Shown one piece after another: positions 47,272 through 59,386 of a stretch of DNA of 64,000 bases. The position numbers and the translations under genes were made by a program. Numbering within the stretch: position 1 is the stretch's first letter; each line of letters opens with the position of its first letter. The notes under the pieces were generated by a model. That model worked only from the letters and a program-made list of their open reading frames with translations. It was not told where the DNA came from and searched no databases. Source of the DNA: Brachycybe producta (taxonomy: Eukaryota > Arthropoda > Diplopoda > Playtdesmida > Andrognathidae); the NCBI GenBank assembly GCA_036925085.1, contig JAUPFP010000018.1, positions 2,985,885-3,049,884 of the forward strand, given 5' to 3'.

Positions 47272-47848
47272 TTATATATATAATTATATATATAATATCC
47301 CAGGTCTGTGTGTGTGTGTGAGGGAACTAACGCTGTGTCGGAATTTATAAAAATTTGAATAAATGAACTGCTTTTTTTTCTCTCAAGGTCAACTATATGT
47401 TGCACCCTTCCCATCCAAGAACCCCATGATATTAAATTGGAAAGGGGAAAAGGTTTATAAAGTGTAGAGGGGGGGGGGGGGGGGGTGGGGAGAGAGAAAC
47501 GTGGAGGGAGAAAAAAGGGGAGGAGTGACTGAAATTGAAATGAAAGGAGTAAAAAAGGAACAAACGACGCGCATGCGCACACCAGAGAAAATGAAAAGCT
47601 CATTTTCTCTTTCAAATATAAAAAGGGGAGGGAATAATAGTAGCAAAATTAAACTAGAATTTATCACAGGCAATTGTGCCCAGCATTAGAATTTCTTTTG
47701 CTCCGCCCTTTTATGAATGTCATCAATTTCTAATTGGGTTTGTTACTTGGTGTGACGTCATAAACGGGCGGAGGAAACGAAATCCTAATGCTGGGCACAA
47801 TTGCCTGTGAATTTTGCTCCCGTCATTTATGACGGGTTATCCCACTAG
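47272..47848 (-). mobile_element. Helitron-like element copy 5, nested in MITE-D
   Basis: The right end has hairpin 47819-47836, then TTATCCCA and CTAG (47845-47848), then T. The host MITE-D reads CAGTTAATAA|TCTGAAAAT across the site, as in the uninterrupted copy near 1740-1760. The insertion is therefore A|T with no duplication. The 5' tip begins TTATATATATAA. It carries MITE-B at 47666-47808. Confidence 0.78.
47666..47808. mobile_element. MITE-B inside Helitron copy 5
   Basis: Tips ACAGGCAATTGTGCCC and its inverse. The flanks GAATTTATC and GAATTTTGC agree at 7 of 9 positions, the remains of a 9-bp duplication made when MITE-B entered the ancestral Helitron. Confidence 0.72.
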
Positions 47849-47990
47849 TCTGAAAATATTGAGTTAATACTTAAATATAATATAGAAACTATTGACAAAA
47901 AATATTGATTTAGTATTTCAATTTAAAATATTAATAAAGTCAATTTTTATTTGGTTCTTGTCCTTAACTGGATTCCGTATAATTCACCTA

Positions 47991-48287
47991 ATACCTTGTA
48001 CACACATGAGTTAAATGTATTCAAACTAAATGTTTAGGTGAATTATACGGAATCCAGTTAAGGACATGAACCAAATAAAATTTGACATTAATATTTTAAA
48101 TTGAAATACTAAATCAATATTTTGTCAATAGTTTATATATTTTATATTTAAGTATTAACTCAATATTTTTAGATTATTAACTGAATAAATTGAATTCGAC
48201 ATATTGTTTGTTTGTCCATCCCAGAGGGCTCTGTAGAACACGTTTATTATTTAAATGTATTTAAATTATCAGGTGTGTACGAGATAT
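47991..48287. mobile_element. MITE-D copy 4, inserted inverted into copy 3
   Basis: The tips ATACCTTGTACACACATGAG and ATCAGGTGTGTACGAGATAT lie within the right arm of copy 3, whose sequence resumes as AACACATTTAATTTGAATTC. Confidence 0.72.
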
Positions 48288-48725
48288 AAACACATTTAAT
48301 TTGAATTCATTTAACTCATGTGTGTATACAAGGTATACCAGGGAGTAAATTGTATTTCATTTACTAAACATAATACAAAAGCAATTTGTTTATGGTACGT
48401 TAATTGTGATATTTCTGCTTTATCTTGGTAACAAAAAACAAAAGTTTTATGAAACATGATCATAGTAAATCACTGTTTACTGTGGTAGGCTTCCTTCTAC
48501 AGTAATTTCTGTGTGAAACAGCTTTCGCTGACTTTTACTACATTAAGGTGGATATTACTCAAGTAACACCTTTATGAAATAGGGCCCAGATAGGGAGGTA
48601 ACAGCCTATTTTTCTTGCATATTTAAATTTGTTTAATCAAGTTGCCCCATCCAAACACACGTTATTCATTAGTGCTACGTTAGTCCTGCTAAAGATGTGC
48701 TAATCATACTTCCGGTTTAATGGGT

Positions 48726-49890
48726 AATCACCAGAGGGCGGAATTCTATAAAAAAACATATTCCAAATACATTCAGGTATCATGCCCAAATTTAATATCC
48801 ATCCATTTCAGAATGTTAGGAATTGAATAAACTACATTTATAAATACATATTTTACATATTTTGGAAAATATTTAAATACACATATTTTTGTAAATATTT
48901 ATTGAAATTTAAACATATAAATATTTTTTTTTCAAATTTCAAATATTTATACCAATCACAATCATTATTAATCACTGAATTGGAAAGAAACTAACAAAAT
49001 TATAATTTTTCAAGTATCTAAATGTTATTTCGTGAATCATTAGTTACTTTATATAAGGTTAGTAGAGACCACATGTTAGAAACAAAGAAGACAAAGAAAG
49101 TTAAGTTATTTTATGTCTGTTTTCCAGTTGTTAATGAAATTTAACAAAACCATTTACTATTTGAAAGAAAATTTGTCTTTTACAGTAACTTGTGAAGTAT
49201 TAGTTTCGTACAAAATAAATTTATTTACGAAATTCATTATTTTGACGTCATTTCCGGCCGATTTCGTTACAACACAAAGATTTCGTACGAAATGAGGCAT
49301 TTCTTTACGAAATTATAAAATTATTTTGTAGTTGGATTTTGTCGATGGAAAACGACGTTGTTTTAAAAATAATAACCAACCCTACATGAAAGATTTCCGA
49401 TTAAAGCAAGAATATTAAGTGCAAAGAACAATAAAAATTAAAAAATCTACGTTTAGTGGCGATTAATTAGGCAAAAATTACCACACAAATCGCCGTAAAA
49501 GGTGAATGATTTCGTTTACGTTTTTGGGTTGCTTCGCTAACTACAATAACGAAATTGAAACGAAAATGAAATCATTTAATTTAAATATATAAATTTCGTG
49601 AAACTTAATTTCGTATGAAATTTCGCTAAGTCCCTATTGTAGTAAAGTGGTCTCTCACTATCAATTATCTAACATCTACATTTTATGATAATTCTGATGA
49701 TAAAACATTTTTACTTTCTAAGAAAATTAAAATAAATGAATTAAAAGTATAAAACAGACTATTTGCTTATTAAAGACTATTTAGGAATTTAAAAATATTT
49801 TAATACATATTTTGCCCATTTTGAGTACATATTATATGTACACATTTTCCAATAATAAAAACATTTTATTCCGCCCTCTGGTAATCACTA
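48726..49890. mobile_element. CCAGAGGGCGGAAT element enclosing a second P element
   Basis: The ends AATCACCAGAGGGCGGAATT and ATTCCGCCCTCTGGTAATCA are inverse. The body is full of AAATATTTAAATAC words. An element P copy (49195-49635, TACGAAAT words) is inserted in its middle. Confidence 0.68.
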
Positions 49891-50446
49891 ATCAGCATTT
49901 TCTTTCGTGGGGGACCACTCAGCATCAAGGTGCCCCCCCCCCCCAAAAAAAAAGCAGCACTAGTGACCAAGGTAGTTCTGTTCGTTAGTGTTGGCTGGTG
50001 CAAAATAAATTTTCGTTAGAGCTACTTCCGGTCAAAAGTTATTAAACAATGATTTTTTTTTTGGTAGTTGCCCGCTAACATCTCCAAAAATGTTTCAAGT
50101 TTTTGTTGTAGATAAGCAACAAGACCGTTAAACAAGAAAGGGTGCACTAATACTTGGAGCACCCTTAACCAATGAGGCTACTCACTAGCATGGGTCTATG
50201 GACTATCAAGTTTAATGGGGGGGGGGGGGGGGGGACTTTCGTTTTTGGAAATTTAAAATGTCGTCGTTTGGTAACTCAGGAAAAGTCGCTTCAATTTTGT
50301 GGCCAACCTGCCTTTTCTGACACTATCTCAAGCCACCTTAGAGATTTTTTTCACTAAGGCAGCCAACTCCCAATTATAATACATACATCCAGAAACGGTA
50401 AAAATATAACTTTATTCATCACTGGAGCTAGTTCTACAGTTATGGC

Positions 50447-51448
50447 GCAGTCACACTAGGCTGGTTTCCCAGCCGCTGGTTGCTGCTGGCTGGTTGTAGC
50501 TCTCTAGCAGCATAGTCTGAACTGCTACCAGCAACTGCTTTTCCCAGCATGCTAGTGATTTTAACAGCGGCTGGTGAAGTTGGACATGTCCAACTTTAGC
50601 AGCTACCAGCTGGTCATGTTACTCCCTTCCTGCTGCCGCCATCTAGTGTGAACTTTTTGTTGCTAGTAGTGGCACTAGTGGTAGTTGAAACTCCACTGCT
50701 TGGGTTGTTTGTTGTTAGAGTTTGTGTTTTTGCAAGACGGTGATTGGATGACTTGCACTGCTAATAGGCTAGCAGCAGCAGCTGCTTTGGGTTCACACTT
50801 GTCCAGTCACTGCTGGTATTAGCAGTGCAAGTCATCCAATCACCGTCTTGCAAAAACACAAAATCTAAAAACCAACCAACCAAGCAGTGAAGTTTCAACT
50901 ACCCACTAGTGCCACTACCAGCAACACTGGCTGGTAGCACACTGGTAGCAGCAGGAAGGGAGTCACATGACCAGTTGGACATGTCCAACTTCACCAGTAA
51001 ATCACTTGCCTGCTGGAGAAAGCAACTGCTGGTAGCAGTTCACACTATGCTGCTAGAGGGCTACAACCAGCCAGCAGCAACAGCAAGCAGCAGCTGCTTT
51101 GGGTTCACACTTGTCCAGTCACTGCTGATATTAGCAGTGCAAGTCATCCAATCACCATCTTGCAAAAACACAAACTCTAACAACAACCAACCCAAGCAGT
51201 GGAGTTTCAACTACCACTAGTGCCACTACTAGCAACAAAAAGTTCACACTAGATGGCAGCAGCAGGAAGGGAGTCACATGACCAGCTGGTAGCTGCTAAA
51301 GTTGGACATGTCCAACTTCACCAGCCGCTGTTAAAATCACTAGCATGCTGGGAAAAGCAGTTGCTGGTAGCAGTTCAGACTATGCTGCTAGAGAGCTACA
51401 ACCAGCCAGCAGCAACCAGCGGCTGGGAAACCAGCCTAGTGTGACTGC
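50447..51448. mobile_element. 1.0-kb inverted-repeat element G
   Basis: The tips GCAGTCACACTAGGCTGGTT and inverse match over at least 60 bp (GGTTTCCCAGCCGCTGGTTG). The middle carries a direct repeat of about 100 bp (50775-50875 and 51095-51195) with CTTTGGGTTCACACTTGTCC, indicating a nested sister copy. Very rich in CTGCTGG/CCAGCAG triplets. Confidence 0.78.
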
Positions 51449-51841
51449 GGCATTATTGCCAGTGGTTCAACAATGTTTTAACCAGAGGACATCTGAAGGC
51501 ATTCCAGAGATCGCCCTTTCGGTCATCCTCCCCCTGAACACTCCTTACACAATAGACCACCGCAACCCCTCCCGCCATGAATAGCTTAAGGGCCCACTTC
51601 CACTACATCCTCTAACAAGTTAAAACGAAACTGCAGCCACTTTCACCCGGACTAAATAACAAATGCACTTTATAGTCCACTACCATTGCCGTGCAATGGT
51701 GGACTTTTTAATCAGCAACGGGAAACATCAGAGAAGCGTGCACCGATCGCCCACTAGCAGGAGAAGTCACCCCATACGAAGACAATGTAAAGACGATAAC
51801 ATGATATAGACCAGTTACTCCAAGTCTAAACAGACTGGAGT

Positions 51842-52396
51842 AGAGACGTGCAAACTAAAAAAATTTTTAGTCAACTAAAAGTTGACTAATTATAACTTTA
51901 GTCAACTATAAACTAATTAGTCAACTAAAAAAAATTAGTCGACTAAAAAAAATTAGTCAACTAATTCAAAATAGATCTTCAAATTGTAGGCAATAGGGGG
52001 CACTGCACAATTCATAAAGAATACAGCATTAGCTTAATAAAAAGTTTAGTCTGGCTAAATTTTAGTATAATTAAAATTTGTAGTGTAGTTAAATTTTCTT
52101 AGTCCGACGAAAAATTTTAGTCAATTATTTTTTTAGGCTGCCTAAAAATTGTAGTCGACTAATTTTCTTAGTCCGACTAAAATTTTTAGGCGACTAATTT
52201 TCTTAGTATGACTAAAAATTTTAGTCAACTAAAAAAAAATTAGTTAACTAACTAAAATACAAACTTTTAGTTTTTGTTATAAACTAACTTTTTTTCTTCT
52301 GAAAAGCATTGTAAAATAACAGACAGTTACCGAGTTATTTAATTCGACTAATTTATTGATTTTAGTCAGCTAAATTTTAGTTTGCACGTCTCTAGA
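51842..52396. mobile_element. TTAGTCGACTAA-rich inverted-repeat element
   Basis: The ends AGAGACGTGCAAACTAAA and TTTAGTTTGCACGTCTCT are exact inverses. The interior is a low-complexity array of TTAGTCAACTAA words. Confidence 0.75.
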
Positions 52397-54162
52397 CTGG
52401 AGTTCGAATGCATAACAGACAGAAAGATAGAACAAAGGCCACATTTAGCCTAATTAACGTTTCTCTCTTATACAAACAACATTCTTATTTCAAACGAACG
52501 CGTTGAATAAAAAATACTACAATTAAAAATATTATCAAAAATTACACACGGAAACTCAGAGCCAGTGGCGTCGTCCACAATATAGATCTAAACCCCTGGA
52601 TTTTGGTATCCACCCACACACATATATTGGCCCTCTCTATTGCATTAAACTACAGTCAATTTGTGCTATTTTAGAGCAACAAAGACCTAGAAAAGAGAAA
52701 GAAAAATAACCTCTGGGTAAATTTTTTGATTTTGTCAGGGGAGTGAACAATATGACCAAGTACATCAGATAACAAACTGCATCTGATTTTCATTTTTTTT
52801 AGTTGTTCTCGGATAGGAAGACAAACATCCTTTTTTTGCTTCTTTTCCATATCATCCTGATCCTATAACAACTTTTTTGCTCCAAAGAACAGCAAAGACC
52901 TGAAAAATGAAGAATTCTTTCTTTTTGTTCGAAAATCACTAACATTTAAAATGTGCTTGTCTCAAATTATTTGAAATAAATTAAACAGAACGATGTGGTA
53001 ATAACGGGGTCATCTTCCCCGCATTCACTTTGAATAGCTTGAACCTAGCAGGCTCACAAACAAAATTCGTTTAATGGGAAAAGAAACAGCAAAAGATCGA
53101 AAATAATTTAACAATACCCCAACAACAGTATATATGTTACTGGCAATCTGCAAAACCAACCAACCTTGCTAGTGAATCTGCAAAATTCAACACCTAACAT
53201 GTATTGAATTTTGCAGATTCACTAGCAAGTCCAGATTCATCGTCAGAATGTGCATATCACTAAAGGTCAGATGACATTTGTTCGTAGGTGGCCCCGTTTT
53301 CAAGTTGTTTTAACCCACAAAACAACTCAAAATTTGTTTTTAAAAAAAATTCACAAAAAATAACCTCTGGGTAAAATTTCCTGATTTTCTTTTTGTCAGG
53401 AGTATCACATTGAACCACTGAATCAAATAAATACTGCATGTCTTTATCTCATTACGTTCTTGAGTTATTCGACCCACAAACTCAGAGATGCGGACATACA
53501 GACAATACGTCCCTTTTTGCCCACTTTTCCTGCATGATCCTATATACCTCCATTGCTCTATGGAGTAATGAAGGTCAAAAACCACCTGCACAAATAGAAA
53601 AAATGTTGGTAGCCACACACTGCGCCTATGTTTGAAAAGGATTCAAACAAATATCAATTTTCATTTTCAGTTTTTCAAAGAAAGATTTGCAAGAGTCGAA
53701 GAAATACAAGAAAGTGGAAATTGCACAACATTAATTACTAGTACACTGAAACTTTGAAATACATCAATGCATTTTTTAATCCTTGAGTGCATCAATATAA
53801 AAACATTTTAATGGGGGTAGAAGAAAAAAAATCATGATTTTAAAAACAATAAAAAATCAGATTTTTTAAATTTAAATCATGATTTAGAAAAACAATACGT
53901 TACAAATTTAAATACACAACCCTATAACATTTTGCACGCACAACACAATCAACATGAACCAGTTAAGTTTGAAGAGAAATGTACATTCCTAGTTTATTAA
54001 CTTTATAATTACAGTAGAGCGTCGATTATCGGAACCAATTATTTTTTACTGTATCTTATTATGGAAATTAAAAACATTTCTTTGCAATTGGTTTTTTTCT
54101 TACTTTTCTCCATTTTTTTAATGGGAGTTCGATTATATAAACTTTTGATTATCGGATATAGG

Positions 54163-54698
54163 GATGGGACATTCGAATTCTCGAATCCCGCAAATCTTGA
54201 AAAATATTCAAGATTCATAAACTCGAATCTTCGCGCTTTTTTTTTTTTTGGTCTTTCGAATCCTAACCTTTAAAAAAAAACTCTTAAAAACTTTGGTAAA
54301 ATTAGTTTTAACTCCATTGACATCCTCATTGAATCCTCGGATCTCACGAATTTTGAAAAATATTCGAGATTCGAAAACTCGAATCTTTACGATTTTTTCG
54401 TTTTTCGAATCTTTCGAATACTAACCTGAAAAAAAACAACTAAAAAATCATTGGTAAAATTAGATTTAACTTCAATTGACGTCCAATGGAAGAGCGTTCA
54501 CAAACAAAAACTGCAATTGTTGCCATTTCGGTGGTTATCCGGATCACCAATATCACCTTGTGCCGACCCTGAGTGCCACACTTGTTTTTTATTATTAATA
54601 ATTTAATAGTTCATTGATTTGTATCTTCTTAATGAATAATACAGGACTCTTATTATATGAAGGATTCGAGAACCTTTTAGGATTCGTCACACCTCTAA
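54163..54698. mobile_element. TTCGAATC inverted-repeat element M, copy 3 with duplicated left half
   Basis: Starts GGGATGGGACATTCGAATTC. The left segment is repeated (54175-54320 and 54335-54490), then the common centre and TTAGGATTCGTCACACCTC. Confidence 0.65.
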
Positions 54699-55018
54699 AT
54701 TAAAAGTAAGACACCTATACGAGCCAGACACAGGTATGGTAAGCCAACGTAAAGAATAAAAGCACAGAAAACTTTTTTCCATGATCGTTTTATTAGCATT
54801 TGTCTGCGTTCACGTGTTTTCTGTGCTTTTCCAAGCCTACGATGACATCCATTATTTTTCTCTGTGCGTTTTCATGGATTTCTCTGTTTTTAGTCTGGAA
54901 CTTGCTTACGCTTCTGAATAGAAATGAAGTCTGGACAATAATCATTGCTTGCAAACAAAGTTTCCTAATAAGTTCTTAGCTTAGGACCTATGGGTAAATT
55001 TCAAAATCACTACATGTT

Positions 55019-55481
55019 TAAAGCCTCATTTTCACGACGATAGTTCTTTCGTGCGTGCGAGGGAAATTTGGCTTCTGCAGGGAGAGAGGGCAACACTGTT
55101 GTTGACTCAATGATATCTGTGAAGTAGACGTCTCACTGTCATGACAGACAACTATCACGTTACTTCAAGACATGTAGACAGTTGCTATCGTGAGTGTGAA
55201 CTATCGCAAGTTTCATGACAGCTACTCTCACGAAAGAACTATCGCCGAGAAAACGAGGCTTCACTATCACTGTCGCGACAGTACTATCAACTATCTAGTT
55301 AAACGAGATAGTGCGACAGTGACTATCGCAACAGTGACTATCACGTGGTCTTCACGATGATAGTTCTCGTGATAGCTGCTGCTCTCGACCATGACAGCAA
55401 CTATCGTGAAAACGAGGCTTTGAGAAACTTAATCGACCATGACAGCAACCATCGTGAAAACGAGGCTTTGAGAAACTTAAG
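55019..55481. mobile_element. Inverted-repeat element F, copies 2 and 3, with terminal tandem duplication
   Basis: A first unit, 55019-55263 (AAGCCTCATTTTCACGACGA to GAAAACGAGGCTT), is followed by a second half-unit. The last 46 bp or so, with CGTGAAAACGAGGCTTTGAG, are duplicated in tandem at 55387-55481. Confidence 0.65.
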
Positions 55482-56358
55482 AGAATTAACAACGTGTACA
55501 TGAGTAATTGGGTGTAACTGAATATATTCGAGGTTATTTTCTAAAGAAAAAAGACATTCAAACATTGAATAAGGGAAGAATCCCACACACGCTGAATAAA
55601 ATCCCACTGAATTTCACTTTTTTAAGCATTTACACAATTAACACCATACATTTTTGCATGCAAAATGAACACAGAATACTTGCTTCTAAGGCCTTGTTTC
55701 CATTGGGGTGAAAAAAATTTGAACTGAAGTGAAAATTTCAACTGGCGAAAAATAGAACACACGTGTGTTTAGCTATTTTTCACCAGTTGAAATCTTCAAA
55801 AGTTCAAATTTTTGCCCCAGTGACAAAAAAAAAGCACAAGGGACGAATCACACACACACACACACACACACTGAAAACAAATCCCAGGAAATTTCACTTT
55901 GTAAGGCATTTAGCAGAAGTACCATACATCTTTAATTGCAAACGAACATAGAAATATGCTGATTTTTTATTTCTATTTTCTGGTGGTTTTTCAGCGTATA
56001 TGTATGTCATTCTTCCCCTAATTTTGAGTTACCGTATAGCTTCTAACAATGTAACATACTAACAACAAAGTATAAAAAAGTCTCAATCTCTCCAATGTTC
56101 TTTTTTTTTGAAAAAACAAATAAAAAAACCGTTGATTTAAATCAATTCAGTCTGTTCCATACGTGGCGTCGCAACTTTCCTCCTCCACCACCTATGCTTC
56201 AAACACGTGTCTACAAAGACAGCCAGTAAACGGGGCCATACAGTTCTTGCAAAATGAGCCCCACTTTCCTTCAGCAAGAGATCGGAAACGGGAATGCTCG
56301 TTGTCTACATTAGAAAAACCATTCTACTGTGCATTTTTCGACATCAGAAAACTCGGTT

Positions 56359-56583
56359 TCACGTCGTCCTTTTAATCCTTTTCATATGCTGCATTTCCAA
56401 AGCCGCAGTCGTCAGTTTGTTCCGATTTTTCAAAATCGTAGATAAAGTGCTTATAGGTATTTGAAATTCCGCTGCGATGACTTTTCTGGGTCTGTCTCCT
56501 TTGTCGATTGCTTCGAGTAACTCGAGTTTCCTTCCAACCGTCAGAGTTTTTAACTTTCTCTTGCCATCACCACTCATTTTAAA
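56359..56583 (-). CDS. Candidate alternative 3' exon: CENP-B N-terminal/Psq-type helix-turn-helix
   Basis: This 74-codon open exon ends in TGA at 56361-56359. After an acceptor CTTCTTTCAAG (ending 56584) it begins TTT AAA ATG in phase 0. It contains KRKLKTLTVGRKLELLEAI, then a helix-turn-helix with VIAAEFQIPISTLSTILKNR. This is the CENP-B_N / pipsqueak-like DNA-binding HTH that opens jerky, CENP-B and Tigger/pogo transposases. Only this single HTH is present; no DDE transposase follows. Its orientation and phase match the BTB gene, so it may be a terminal exon giving a BTB-HTH isoform. The alternative is a fragment of a pogo/Tigger-like transposase or a small independent gene, since an ATG is available near the start. 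The HTH is confident; the splicing is inferred. Confidence 0.6.
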   Translation of the reverse strand, partial: FKMSGDGKRKLKTLTVGRKLELLEAIDKGDRPRKVIAAEFQIPISTLSTILKNRNKLTTAALEMQHMKRIKRTT

Positions 56584-57194
56584 CTTGAAAGAAGTTTAAA
56601 AACAATAATGAATGACGCGGCAAACACACAAAGTATGAATACGTGGTGAAAATGAACACGTATTCGTTTTGGAGAGGGAATTAACACCGACAAACAGACA
56701 AGAGCAAGACTGAAAACGGGGGTGGCAATAATGTAAACAAAGACATGTGTACAGCTTAGTTCTTTCAGAACAAACTTCGATTTACAGCCAAAGTTTAAAA
56801 CCCAAGCGTACGATCATTCAAGTTTATAAAACGAATAAGAGTTAACAGGGGATCTACACAGGGAACGTATGTTAACTGCGAGTAATGGAGGATTTTGACT
56901 TATGGAGGTCCAACTGTAGATAAATGTTTGGTGAACCATCAATCAGCACCACTGATTGAAAAAAGGTTCAAACCAAATATTAATTTCTAATTTTTTTTTA
57001 ATTGTCAAGAGAAAATATGGAATACTTTTTCCAGGGTAAAACTACAGTAAGATTAAATGGAATTGCACAACATTAAACCCCACTAAAAAGCTTTGAAACA
57101 CATTATCATAATTTCTAATGCGCAAGTGCGCAGAAAATAAAAAAAAAATATTTTCAAAAACCAAAGTTCTGAAACTTTTCTTTAAAAAGGTTTA

Positions 57195-57466
57195 TCCGAT
57201 TCCTGCAGAGCCCTGTAAAGGACATGCGAGGTTATTGACTTTAATCTCATTTATTCGGCCATGTTAATTATGCCATGTTGTGCGCACCATACTCTAATAA
57301 TTTAATTATTGCTGCTACTAGAGGGCACTCGCAATAATTTAATTATTAGAGTATGCTGCGCGCAACATGGCATAATTAACATGGTCGAATAAAAGAGATT
57401 AAAAGTCGACATGTCGAGATTTAAAAAAAAAAATCTTGCATGTCCTTTACAGACAGGGCTCCATAG
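57195..57466. mobile_element. GAGCCCTGTAAAGGACATG inverted-repeat element
   Basis: The arms GCAGAGCCCTGTAAAGGACA and GTCCTTTACAGACAGGGCTC pair. The inner arms CCATGTTAATTATGCCATGT and inverse are near-perfect. A shorter relative is at 62153-62231 (GAGCCCTGTTGAGGACA and inverse). Confidence 0.72.
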
Positions 57467-59100
57467 ATTTCCTTGTAATTGATACGAAAATTATTTTAAA
57501 TAATAAGTATTTCTTTGTAATTATGAAATACTTAACCTGTATTTTAAATTCCCTGTTACTTTCCCTCAAGTTTTGAAAACAAAATTCGGATTCTCTGAGA
57601 ATTCCAGGTTTTCCTTGTTGGTGTGTGAACCCTGAATGAGTTGATGAATCCAAGTCACGAGGAATTCTTAAGACAACCATTGAAAGGCTTTAACAGTGGG
57701 GACAAATAGGCTTTTAAAATAAATACACTGTCAATAAATAATAAAATATGAATGGCCCAACAGTGACCAACACCTGAAATCACGAATAATACCACACTTT
57801 AAAAAAAAACAAGTAAAGAACTAACAGCAGCCCCATTCGATTCAATTAAATATGCTTTTCAAAATGAATATAATTATGCTAAAATTAAGAAAATATGCTT
57901 CTCAAATTGAGAAAAAATATTCTGCGTCGAATCAGGAAAATTACTCAAAATTGAGAAAACATACTCAAATTGGGAAAATAACCTACTAAAAATAAAGAAA
58001 ATATGCACAACTTGAAAAAAAGTATGCTAATAATTTCAAAAAATACGCTGCTCAAATTAAAACAATATTGCTTCTGAAATTGAGGAAAACACACTCAAAA
58101 TTGAAAGAAAAAAACGATGCTTTTCAAAATGAGAAAATAAGCTACTCGAATTGAGATAAAAAAAAATATTCTGAAATTAAGTTTTTGTAAAATATATATC
58201 TGTTCACTAACTAGACCAATAACAGTTAGTTGTTTCAGTGTCCCTTCAGATTCAACCGTACATTCAATTACTCACCTGCTTTCACAATACACCATTCTGT
58301 TCAGTGCACTTTTGAGACTGACTGCCATACATCATAAGTTTCTTTTTTGTGTTACTTTCAAGAATTCTCAAAAAAAAAAAAAACGCCACAAAACTATTTC
58401 ACTCTTACTCCAAGTCAGGACGTAAAGGAAGTTAAGTTTATGCTTCTCACTCGCCCATGGCATTTAATGAGCGCCGAGCATACAGTACGTAGACGAACAA
58501 CGAGACAAGACAAAAAAAAAACAATTTCCAGAAAAAAAGTAATTGTAAAGAACTTTCCTTATCCAGTGATAAACGTCAATCACGTCGTTCCGATCAAAAC
58601 TAAACCAACGGTTTTTGCAACGTTTTAACGTACGTACTACCCAGTACGTCAACGGTATTTTTTCTTCTTCTTCAAACTAAAGTTGTTCTAAAACTTTTGT
58701 TAACTTATTAACTACGTTTCAGACAGACAAGACAGACTAAACACTGCAAGTAAGTTACAGTAACATCATCCTATATCACTACTTTGCATTAAAAAATCAA
58801 GTTTCACGACAACAGTTTCAGAGTTTCACCAATCAACAGAACCAAGTTTCTTTACGTTACGGCAAGTAAACGGGATTAGTTGCTTCCTTTTACAGCATTC
58901 GTAGGATTGTTTTAAGCAAATGTTTTTTTGCAAAACTTTCGTTTTCGACACTAGTAACGAACTCTTACCGTTCGTCGTTTAAAAATGAATAATACGAATC
59001 GAATCGCCCGAGCCTTCTTTAGAAGTTCTCGGCTCAATTTAGATTTAAAACAGCTTAACACTTCGCAAACACTAATTCACTTTTTTTTTCTTCTTTCCTT
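57467..59100. other. Intron between the HTH exon and the common exons
   Basis: 57840-58180 is a degenerate tandem of AAATTGAGAAAATATGCT-like units with a period of about 25-30 bp. Beyond it nothing coding is visible on the minus strand. Confidence 0.5.
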
Positions 59101-59204
59101 CAGTAATTCTTCTAACAAGAAATTTACGACTAATTATAAACAATCACCATAACAAACAATATAAGATACGATAAAAGTAAAAAAAAAACGAAAAGAGTAC
59201 TAAC

Positions 59205-59282
59205 CATGTCCAAGTCGTAGTTCGGGTTCGTGTCCATAAGAAGTTCGATCGGAGGTTCGGAAAGTAATTCAACCGGTTCAGT
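59205..59282 (-). CDS. mod(mdg4)-like: Second common coding exon, 78 nt
   Basis: A short exon of 26 codons lies 104 nt downstream of the BTB exon. The acceptor is a pyrimidine-rich tract ending CTCACAG (59289-59283) and the donor is ATG|GTTAGT at 59204-59203. Both boundaries are phase 0. The peptide is acidic and hydrophobic, opening TEPVELLSEPPIELLMD and ending NPNYDLDM. It has no known fold and reads as a linker between the BTB part and the variable end. Together the two exons give a common region of 270 residues. The call is based on splice signals and an open in-frame peptide; no transcript evidence is available here. Confidence 0.75.
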
Positions 59283-59386
59283 CTGTGAGAAACAAAGAAG
59301 AAAAAAACGAGACGAATATATTTAAGATTAAAAAAAACTGCACAAAAAAATGGTTCATTCAAAATACGGAAAGGGGTGAATAAAAC
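59283..59386 (-). other. Short intron between the two common exons
   Basis: This 104-nt intron runs from donor GTTTTA (59386-59381) to acceptor CTCACAG (59289-59283). The donor is weak compared with the GTRAGT consensus, which could favour skipping or regulated use. Confidence 0.6.

Larger units (their letters stand above)
47158..48338. mobile_element. MITE-D copy 3, host of a nested stack
   Basis: The left tip ATACCTAGTACACACC (47158) and right tip GTGTGTATACAAGGTAT (to 48338) bracket two insertions: Helitron copy 5 (47272-47848) and an inverted second MITE-D (47991-48287). Confidence 0.75.

Noticed and set aside
50909..51584. Plus-strand frames with SCWRKQLLVAV-like repeats
   Set aside because: Translation of the CTGCTGG foldback; repeated peptides match the nested arms, not a gene.
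59144..59386. Read-through of the BTB exon to a 324-residue protein
   Set aside because: The last 80 residues are low-complexity translation of intron, and a clean phase-0 intron plus 78-nt exon explains the region better.
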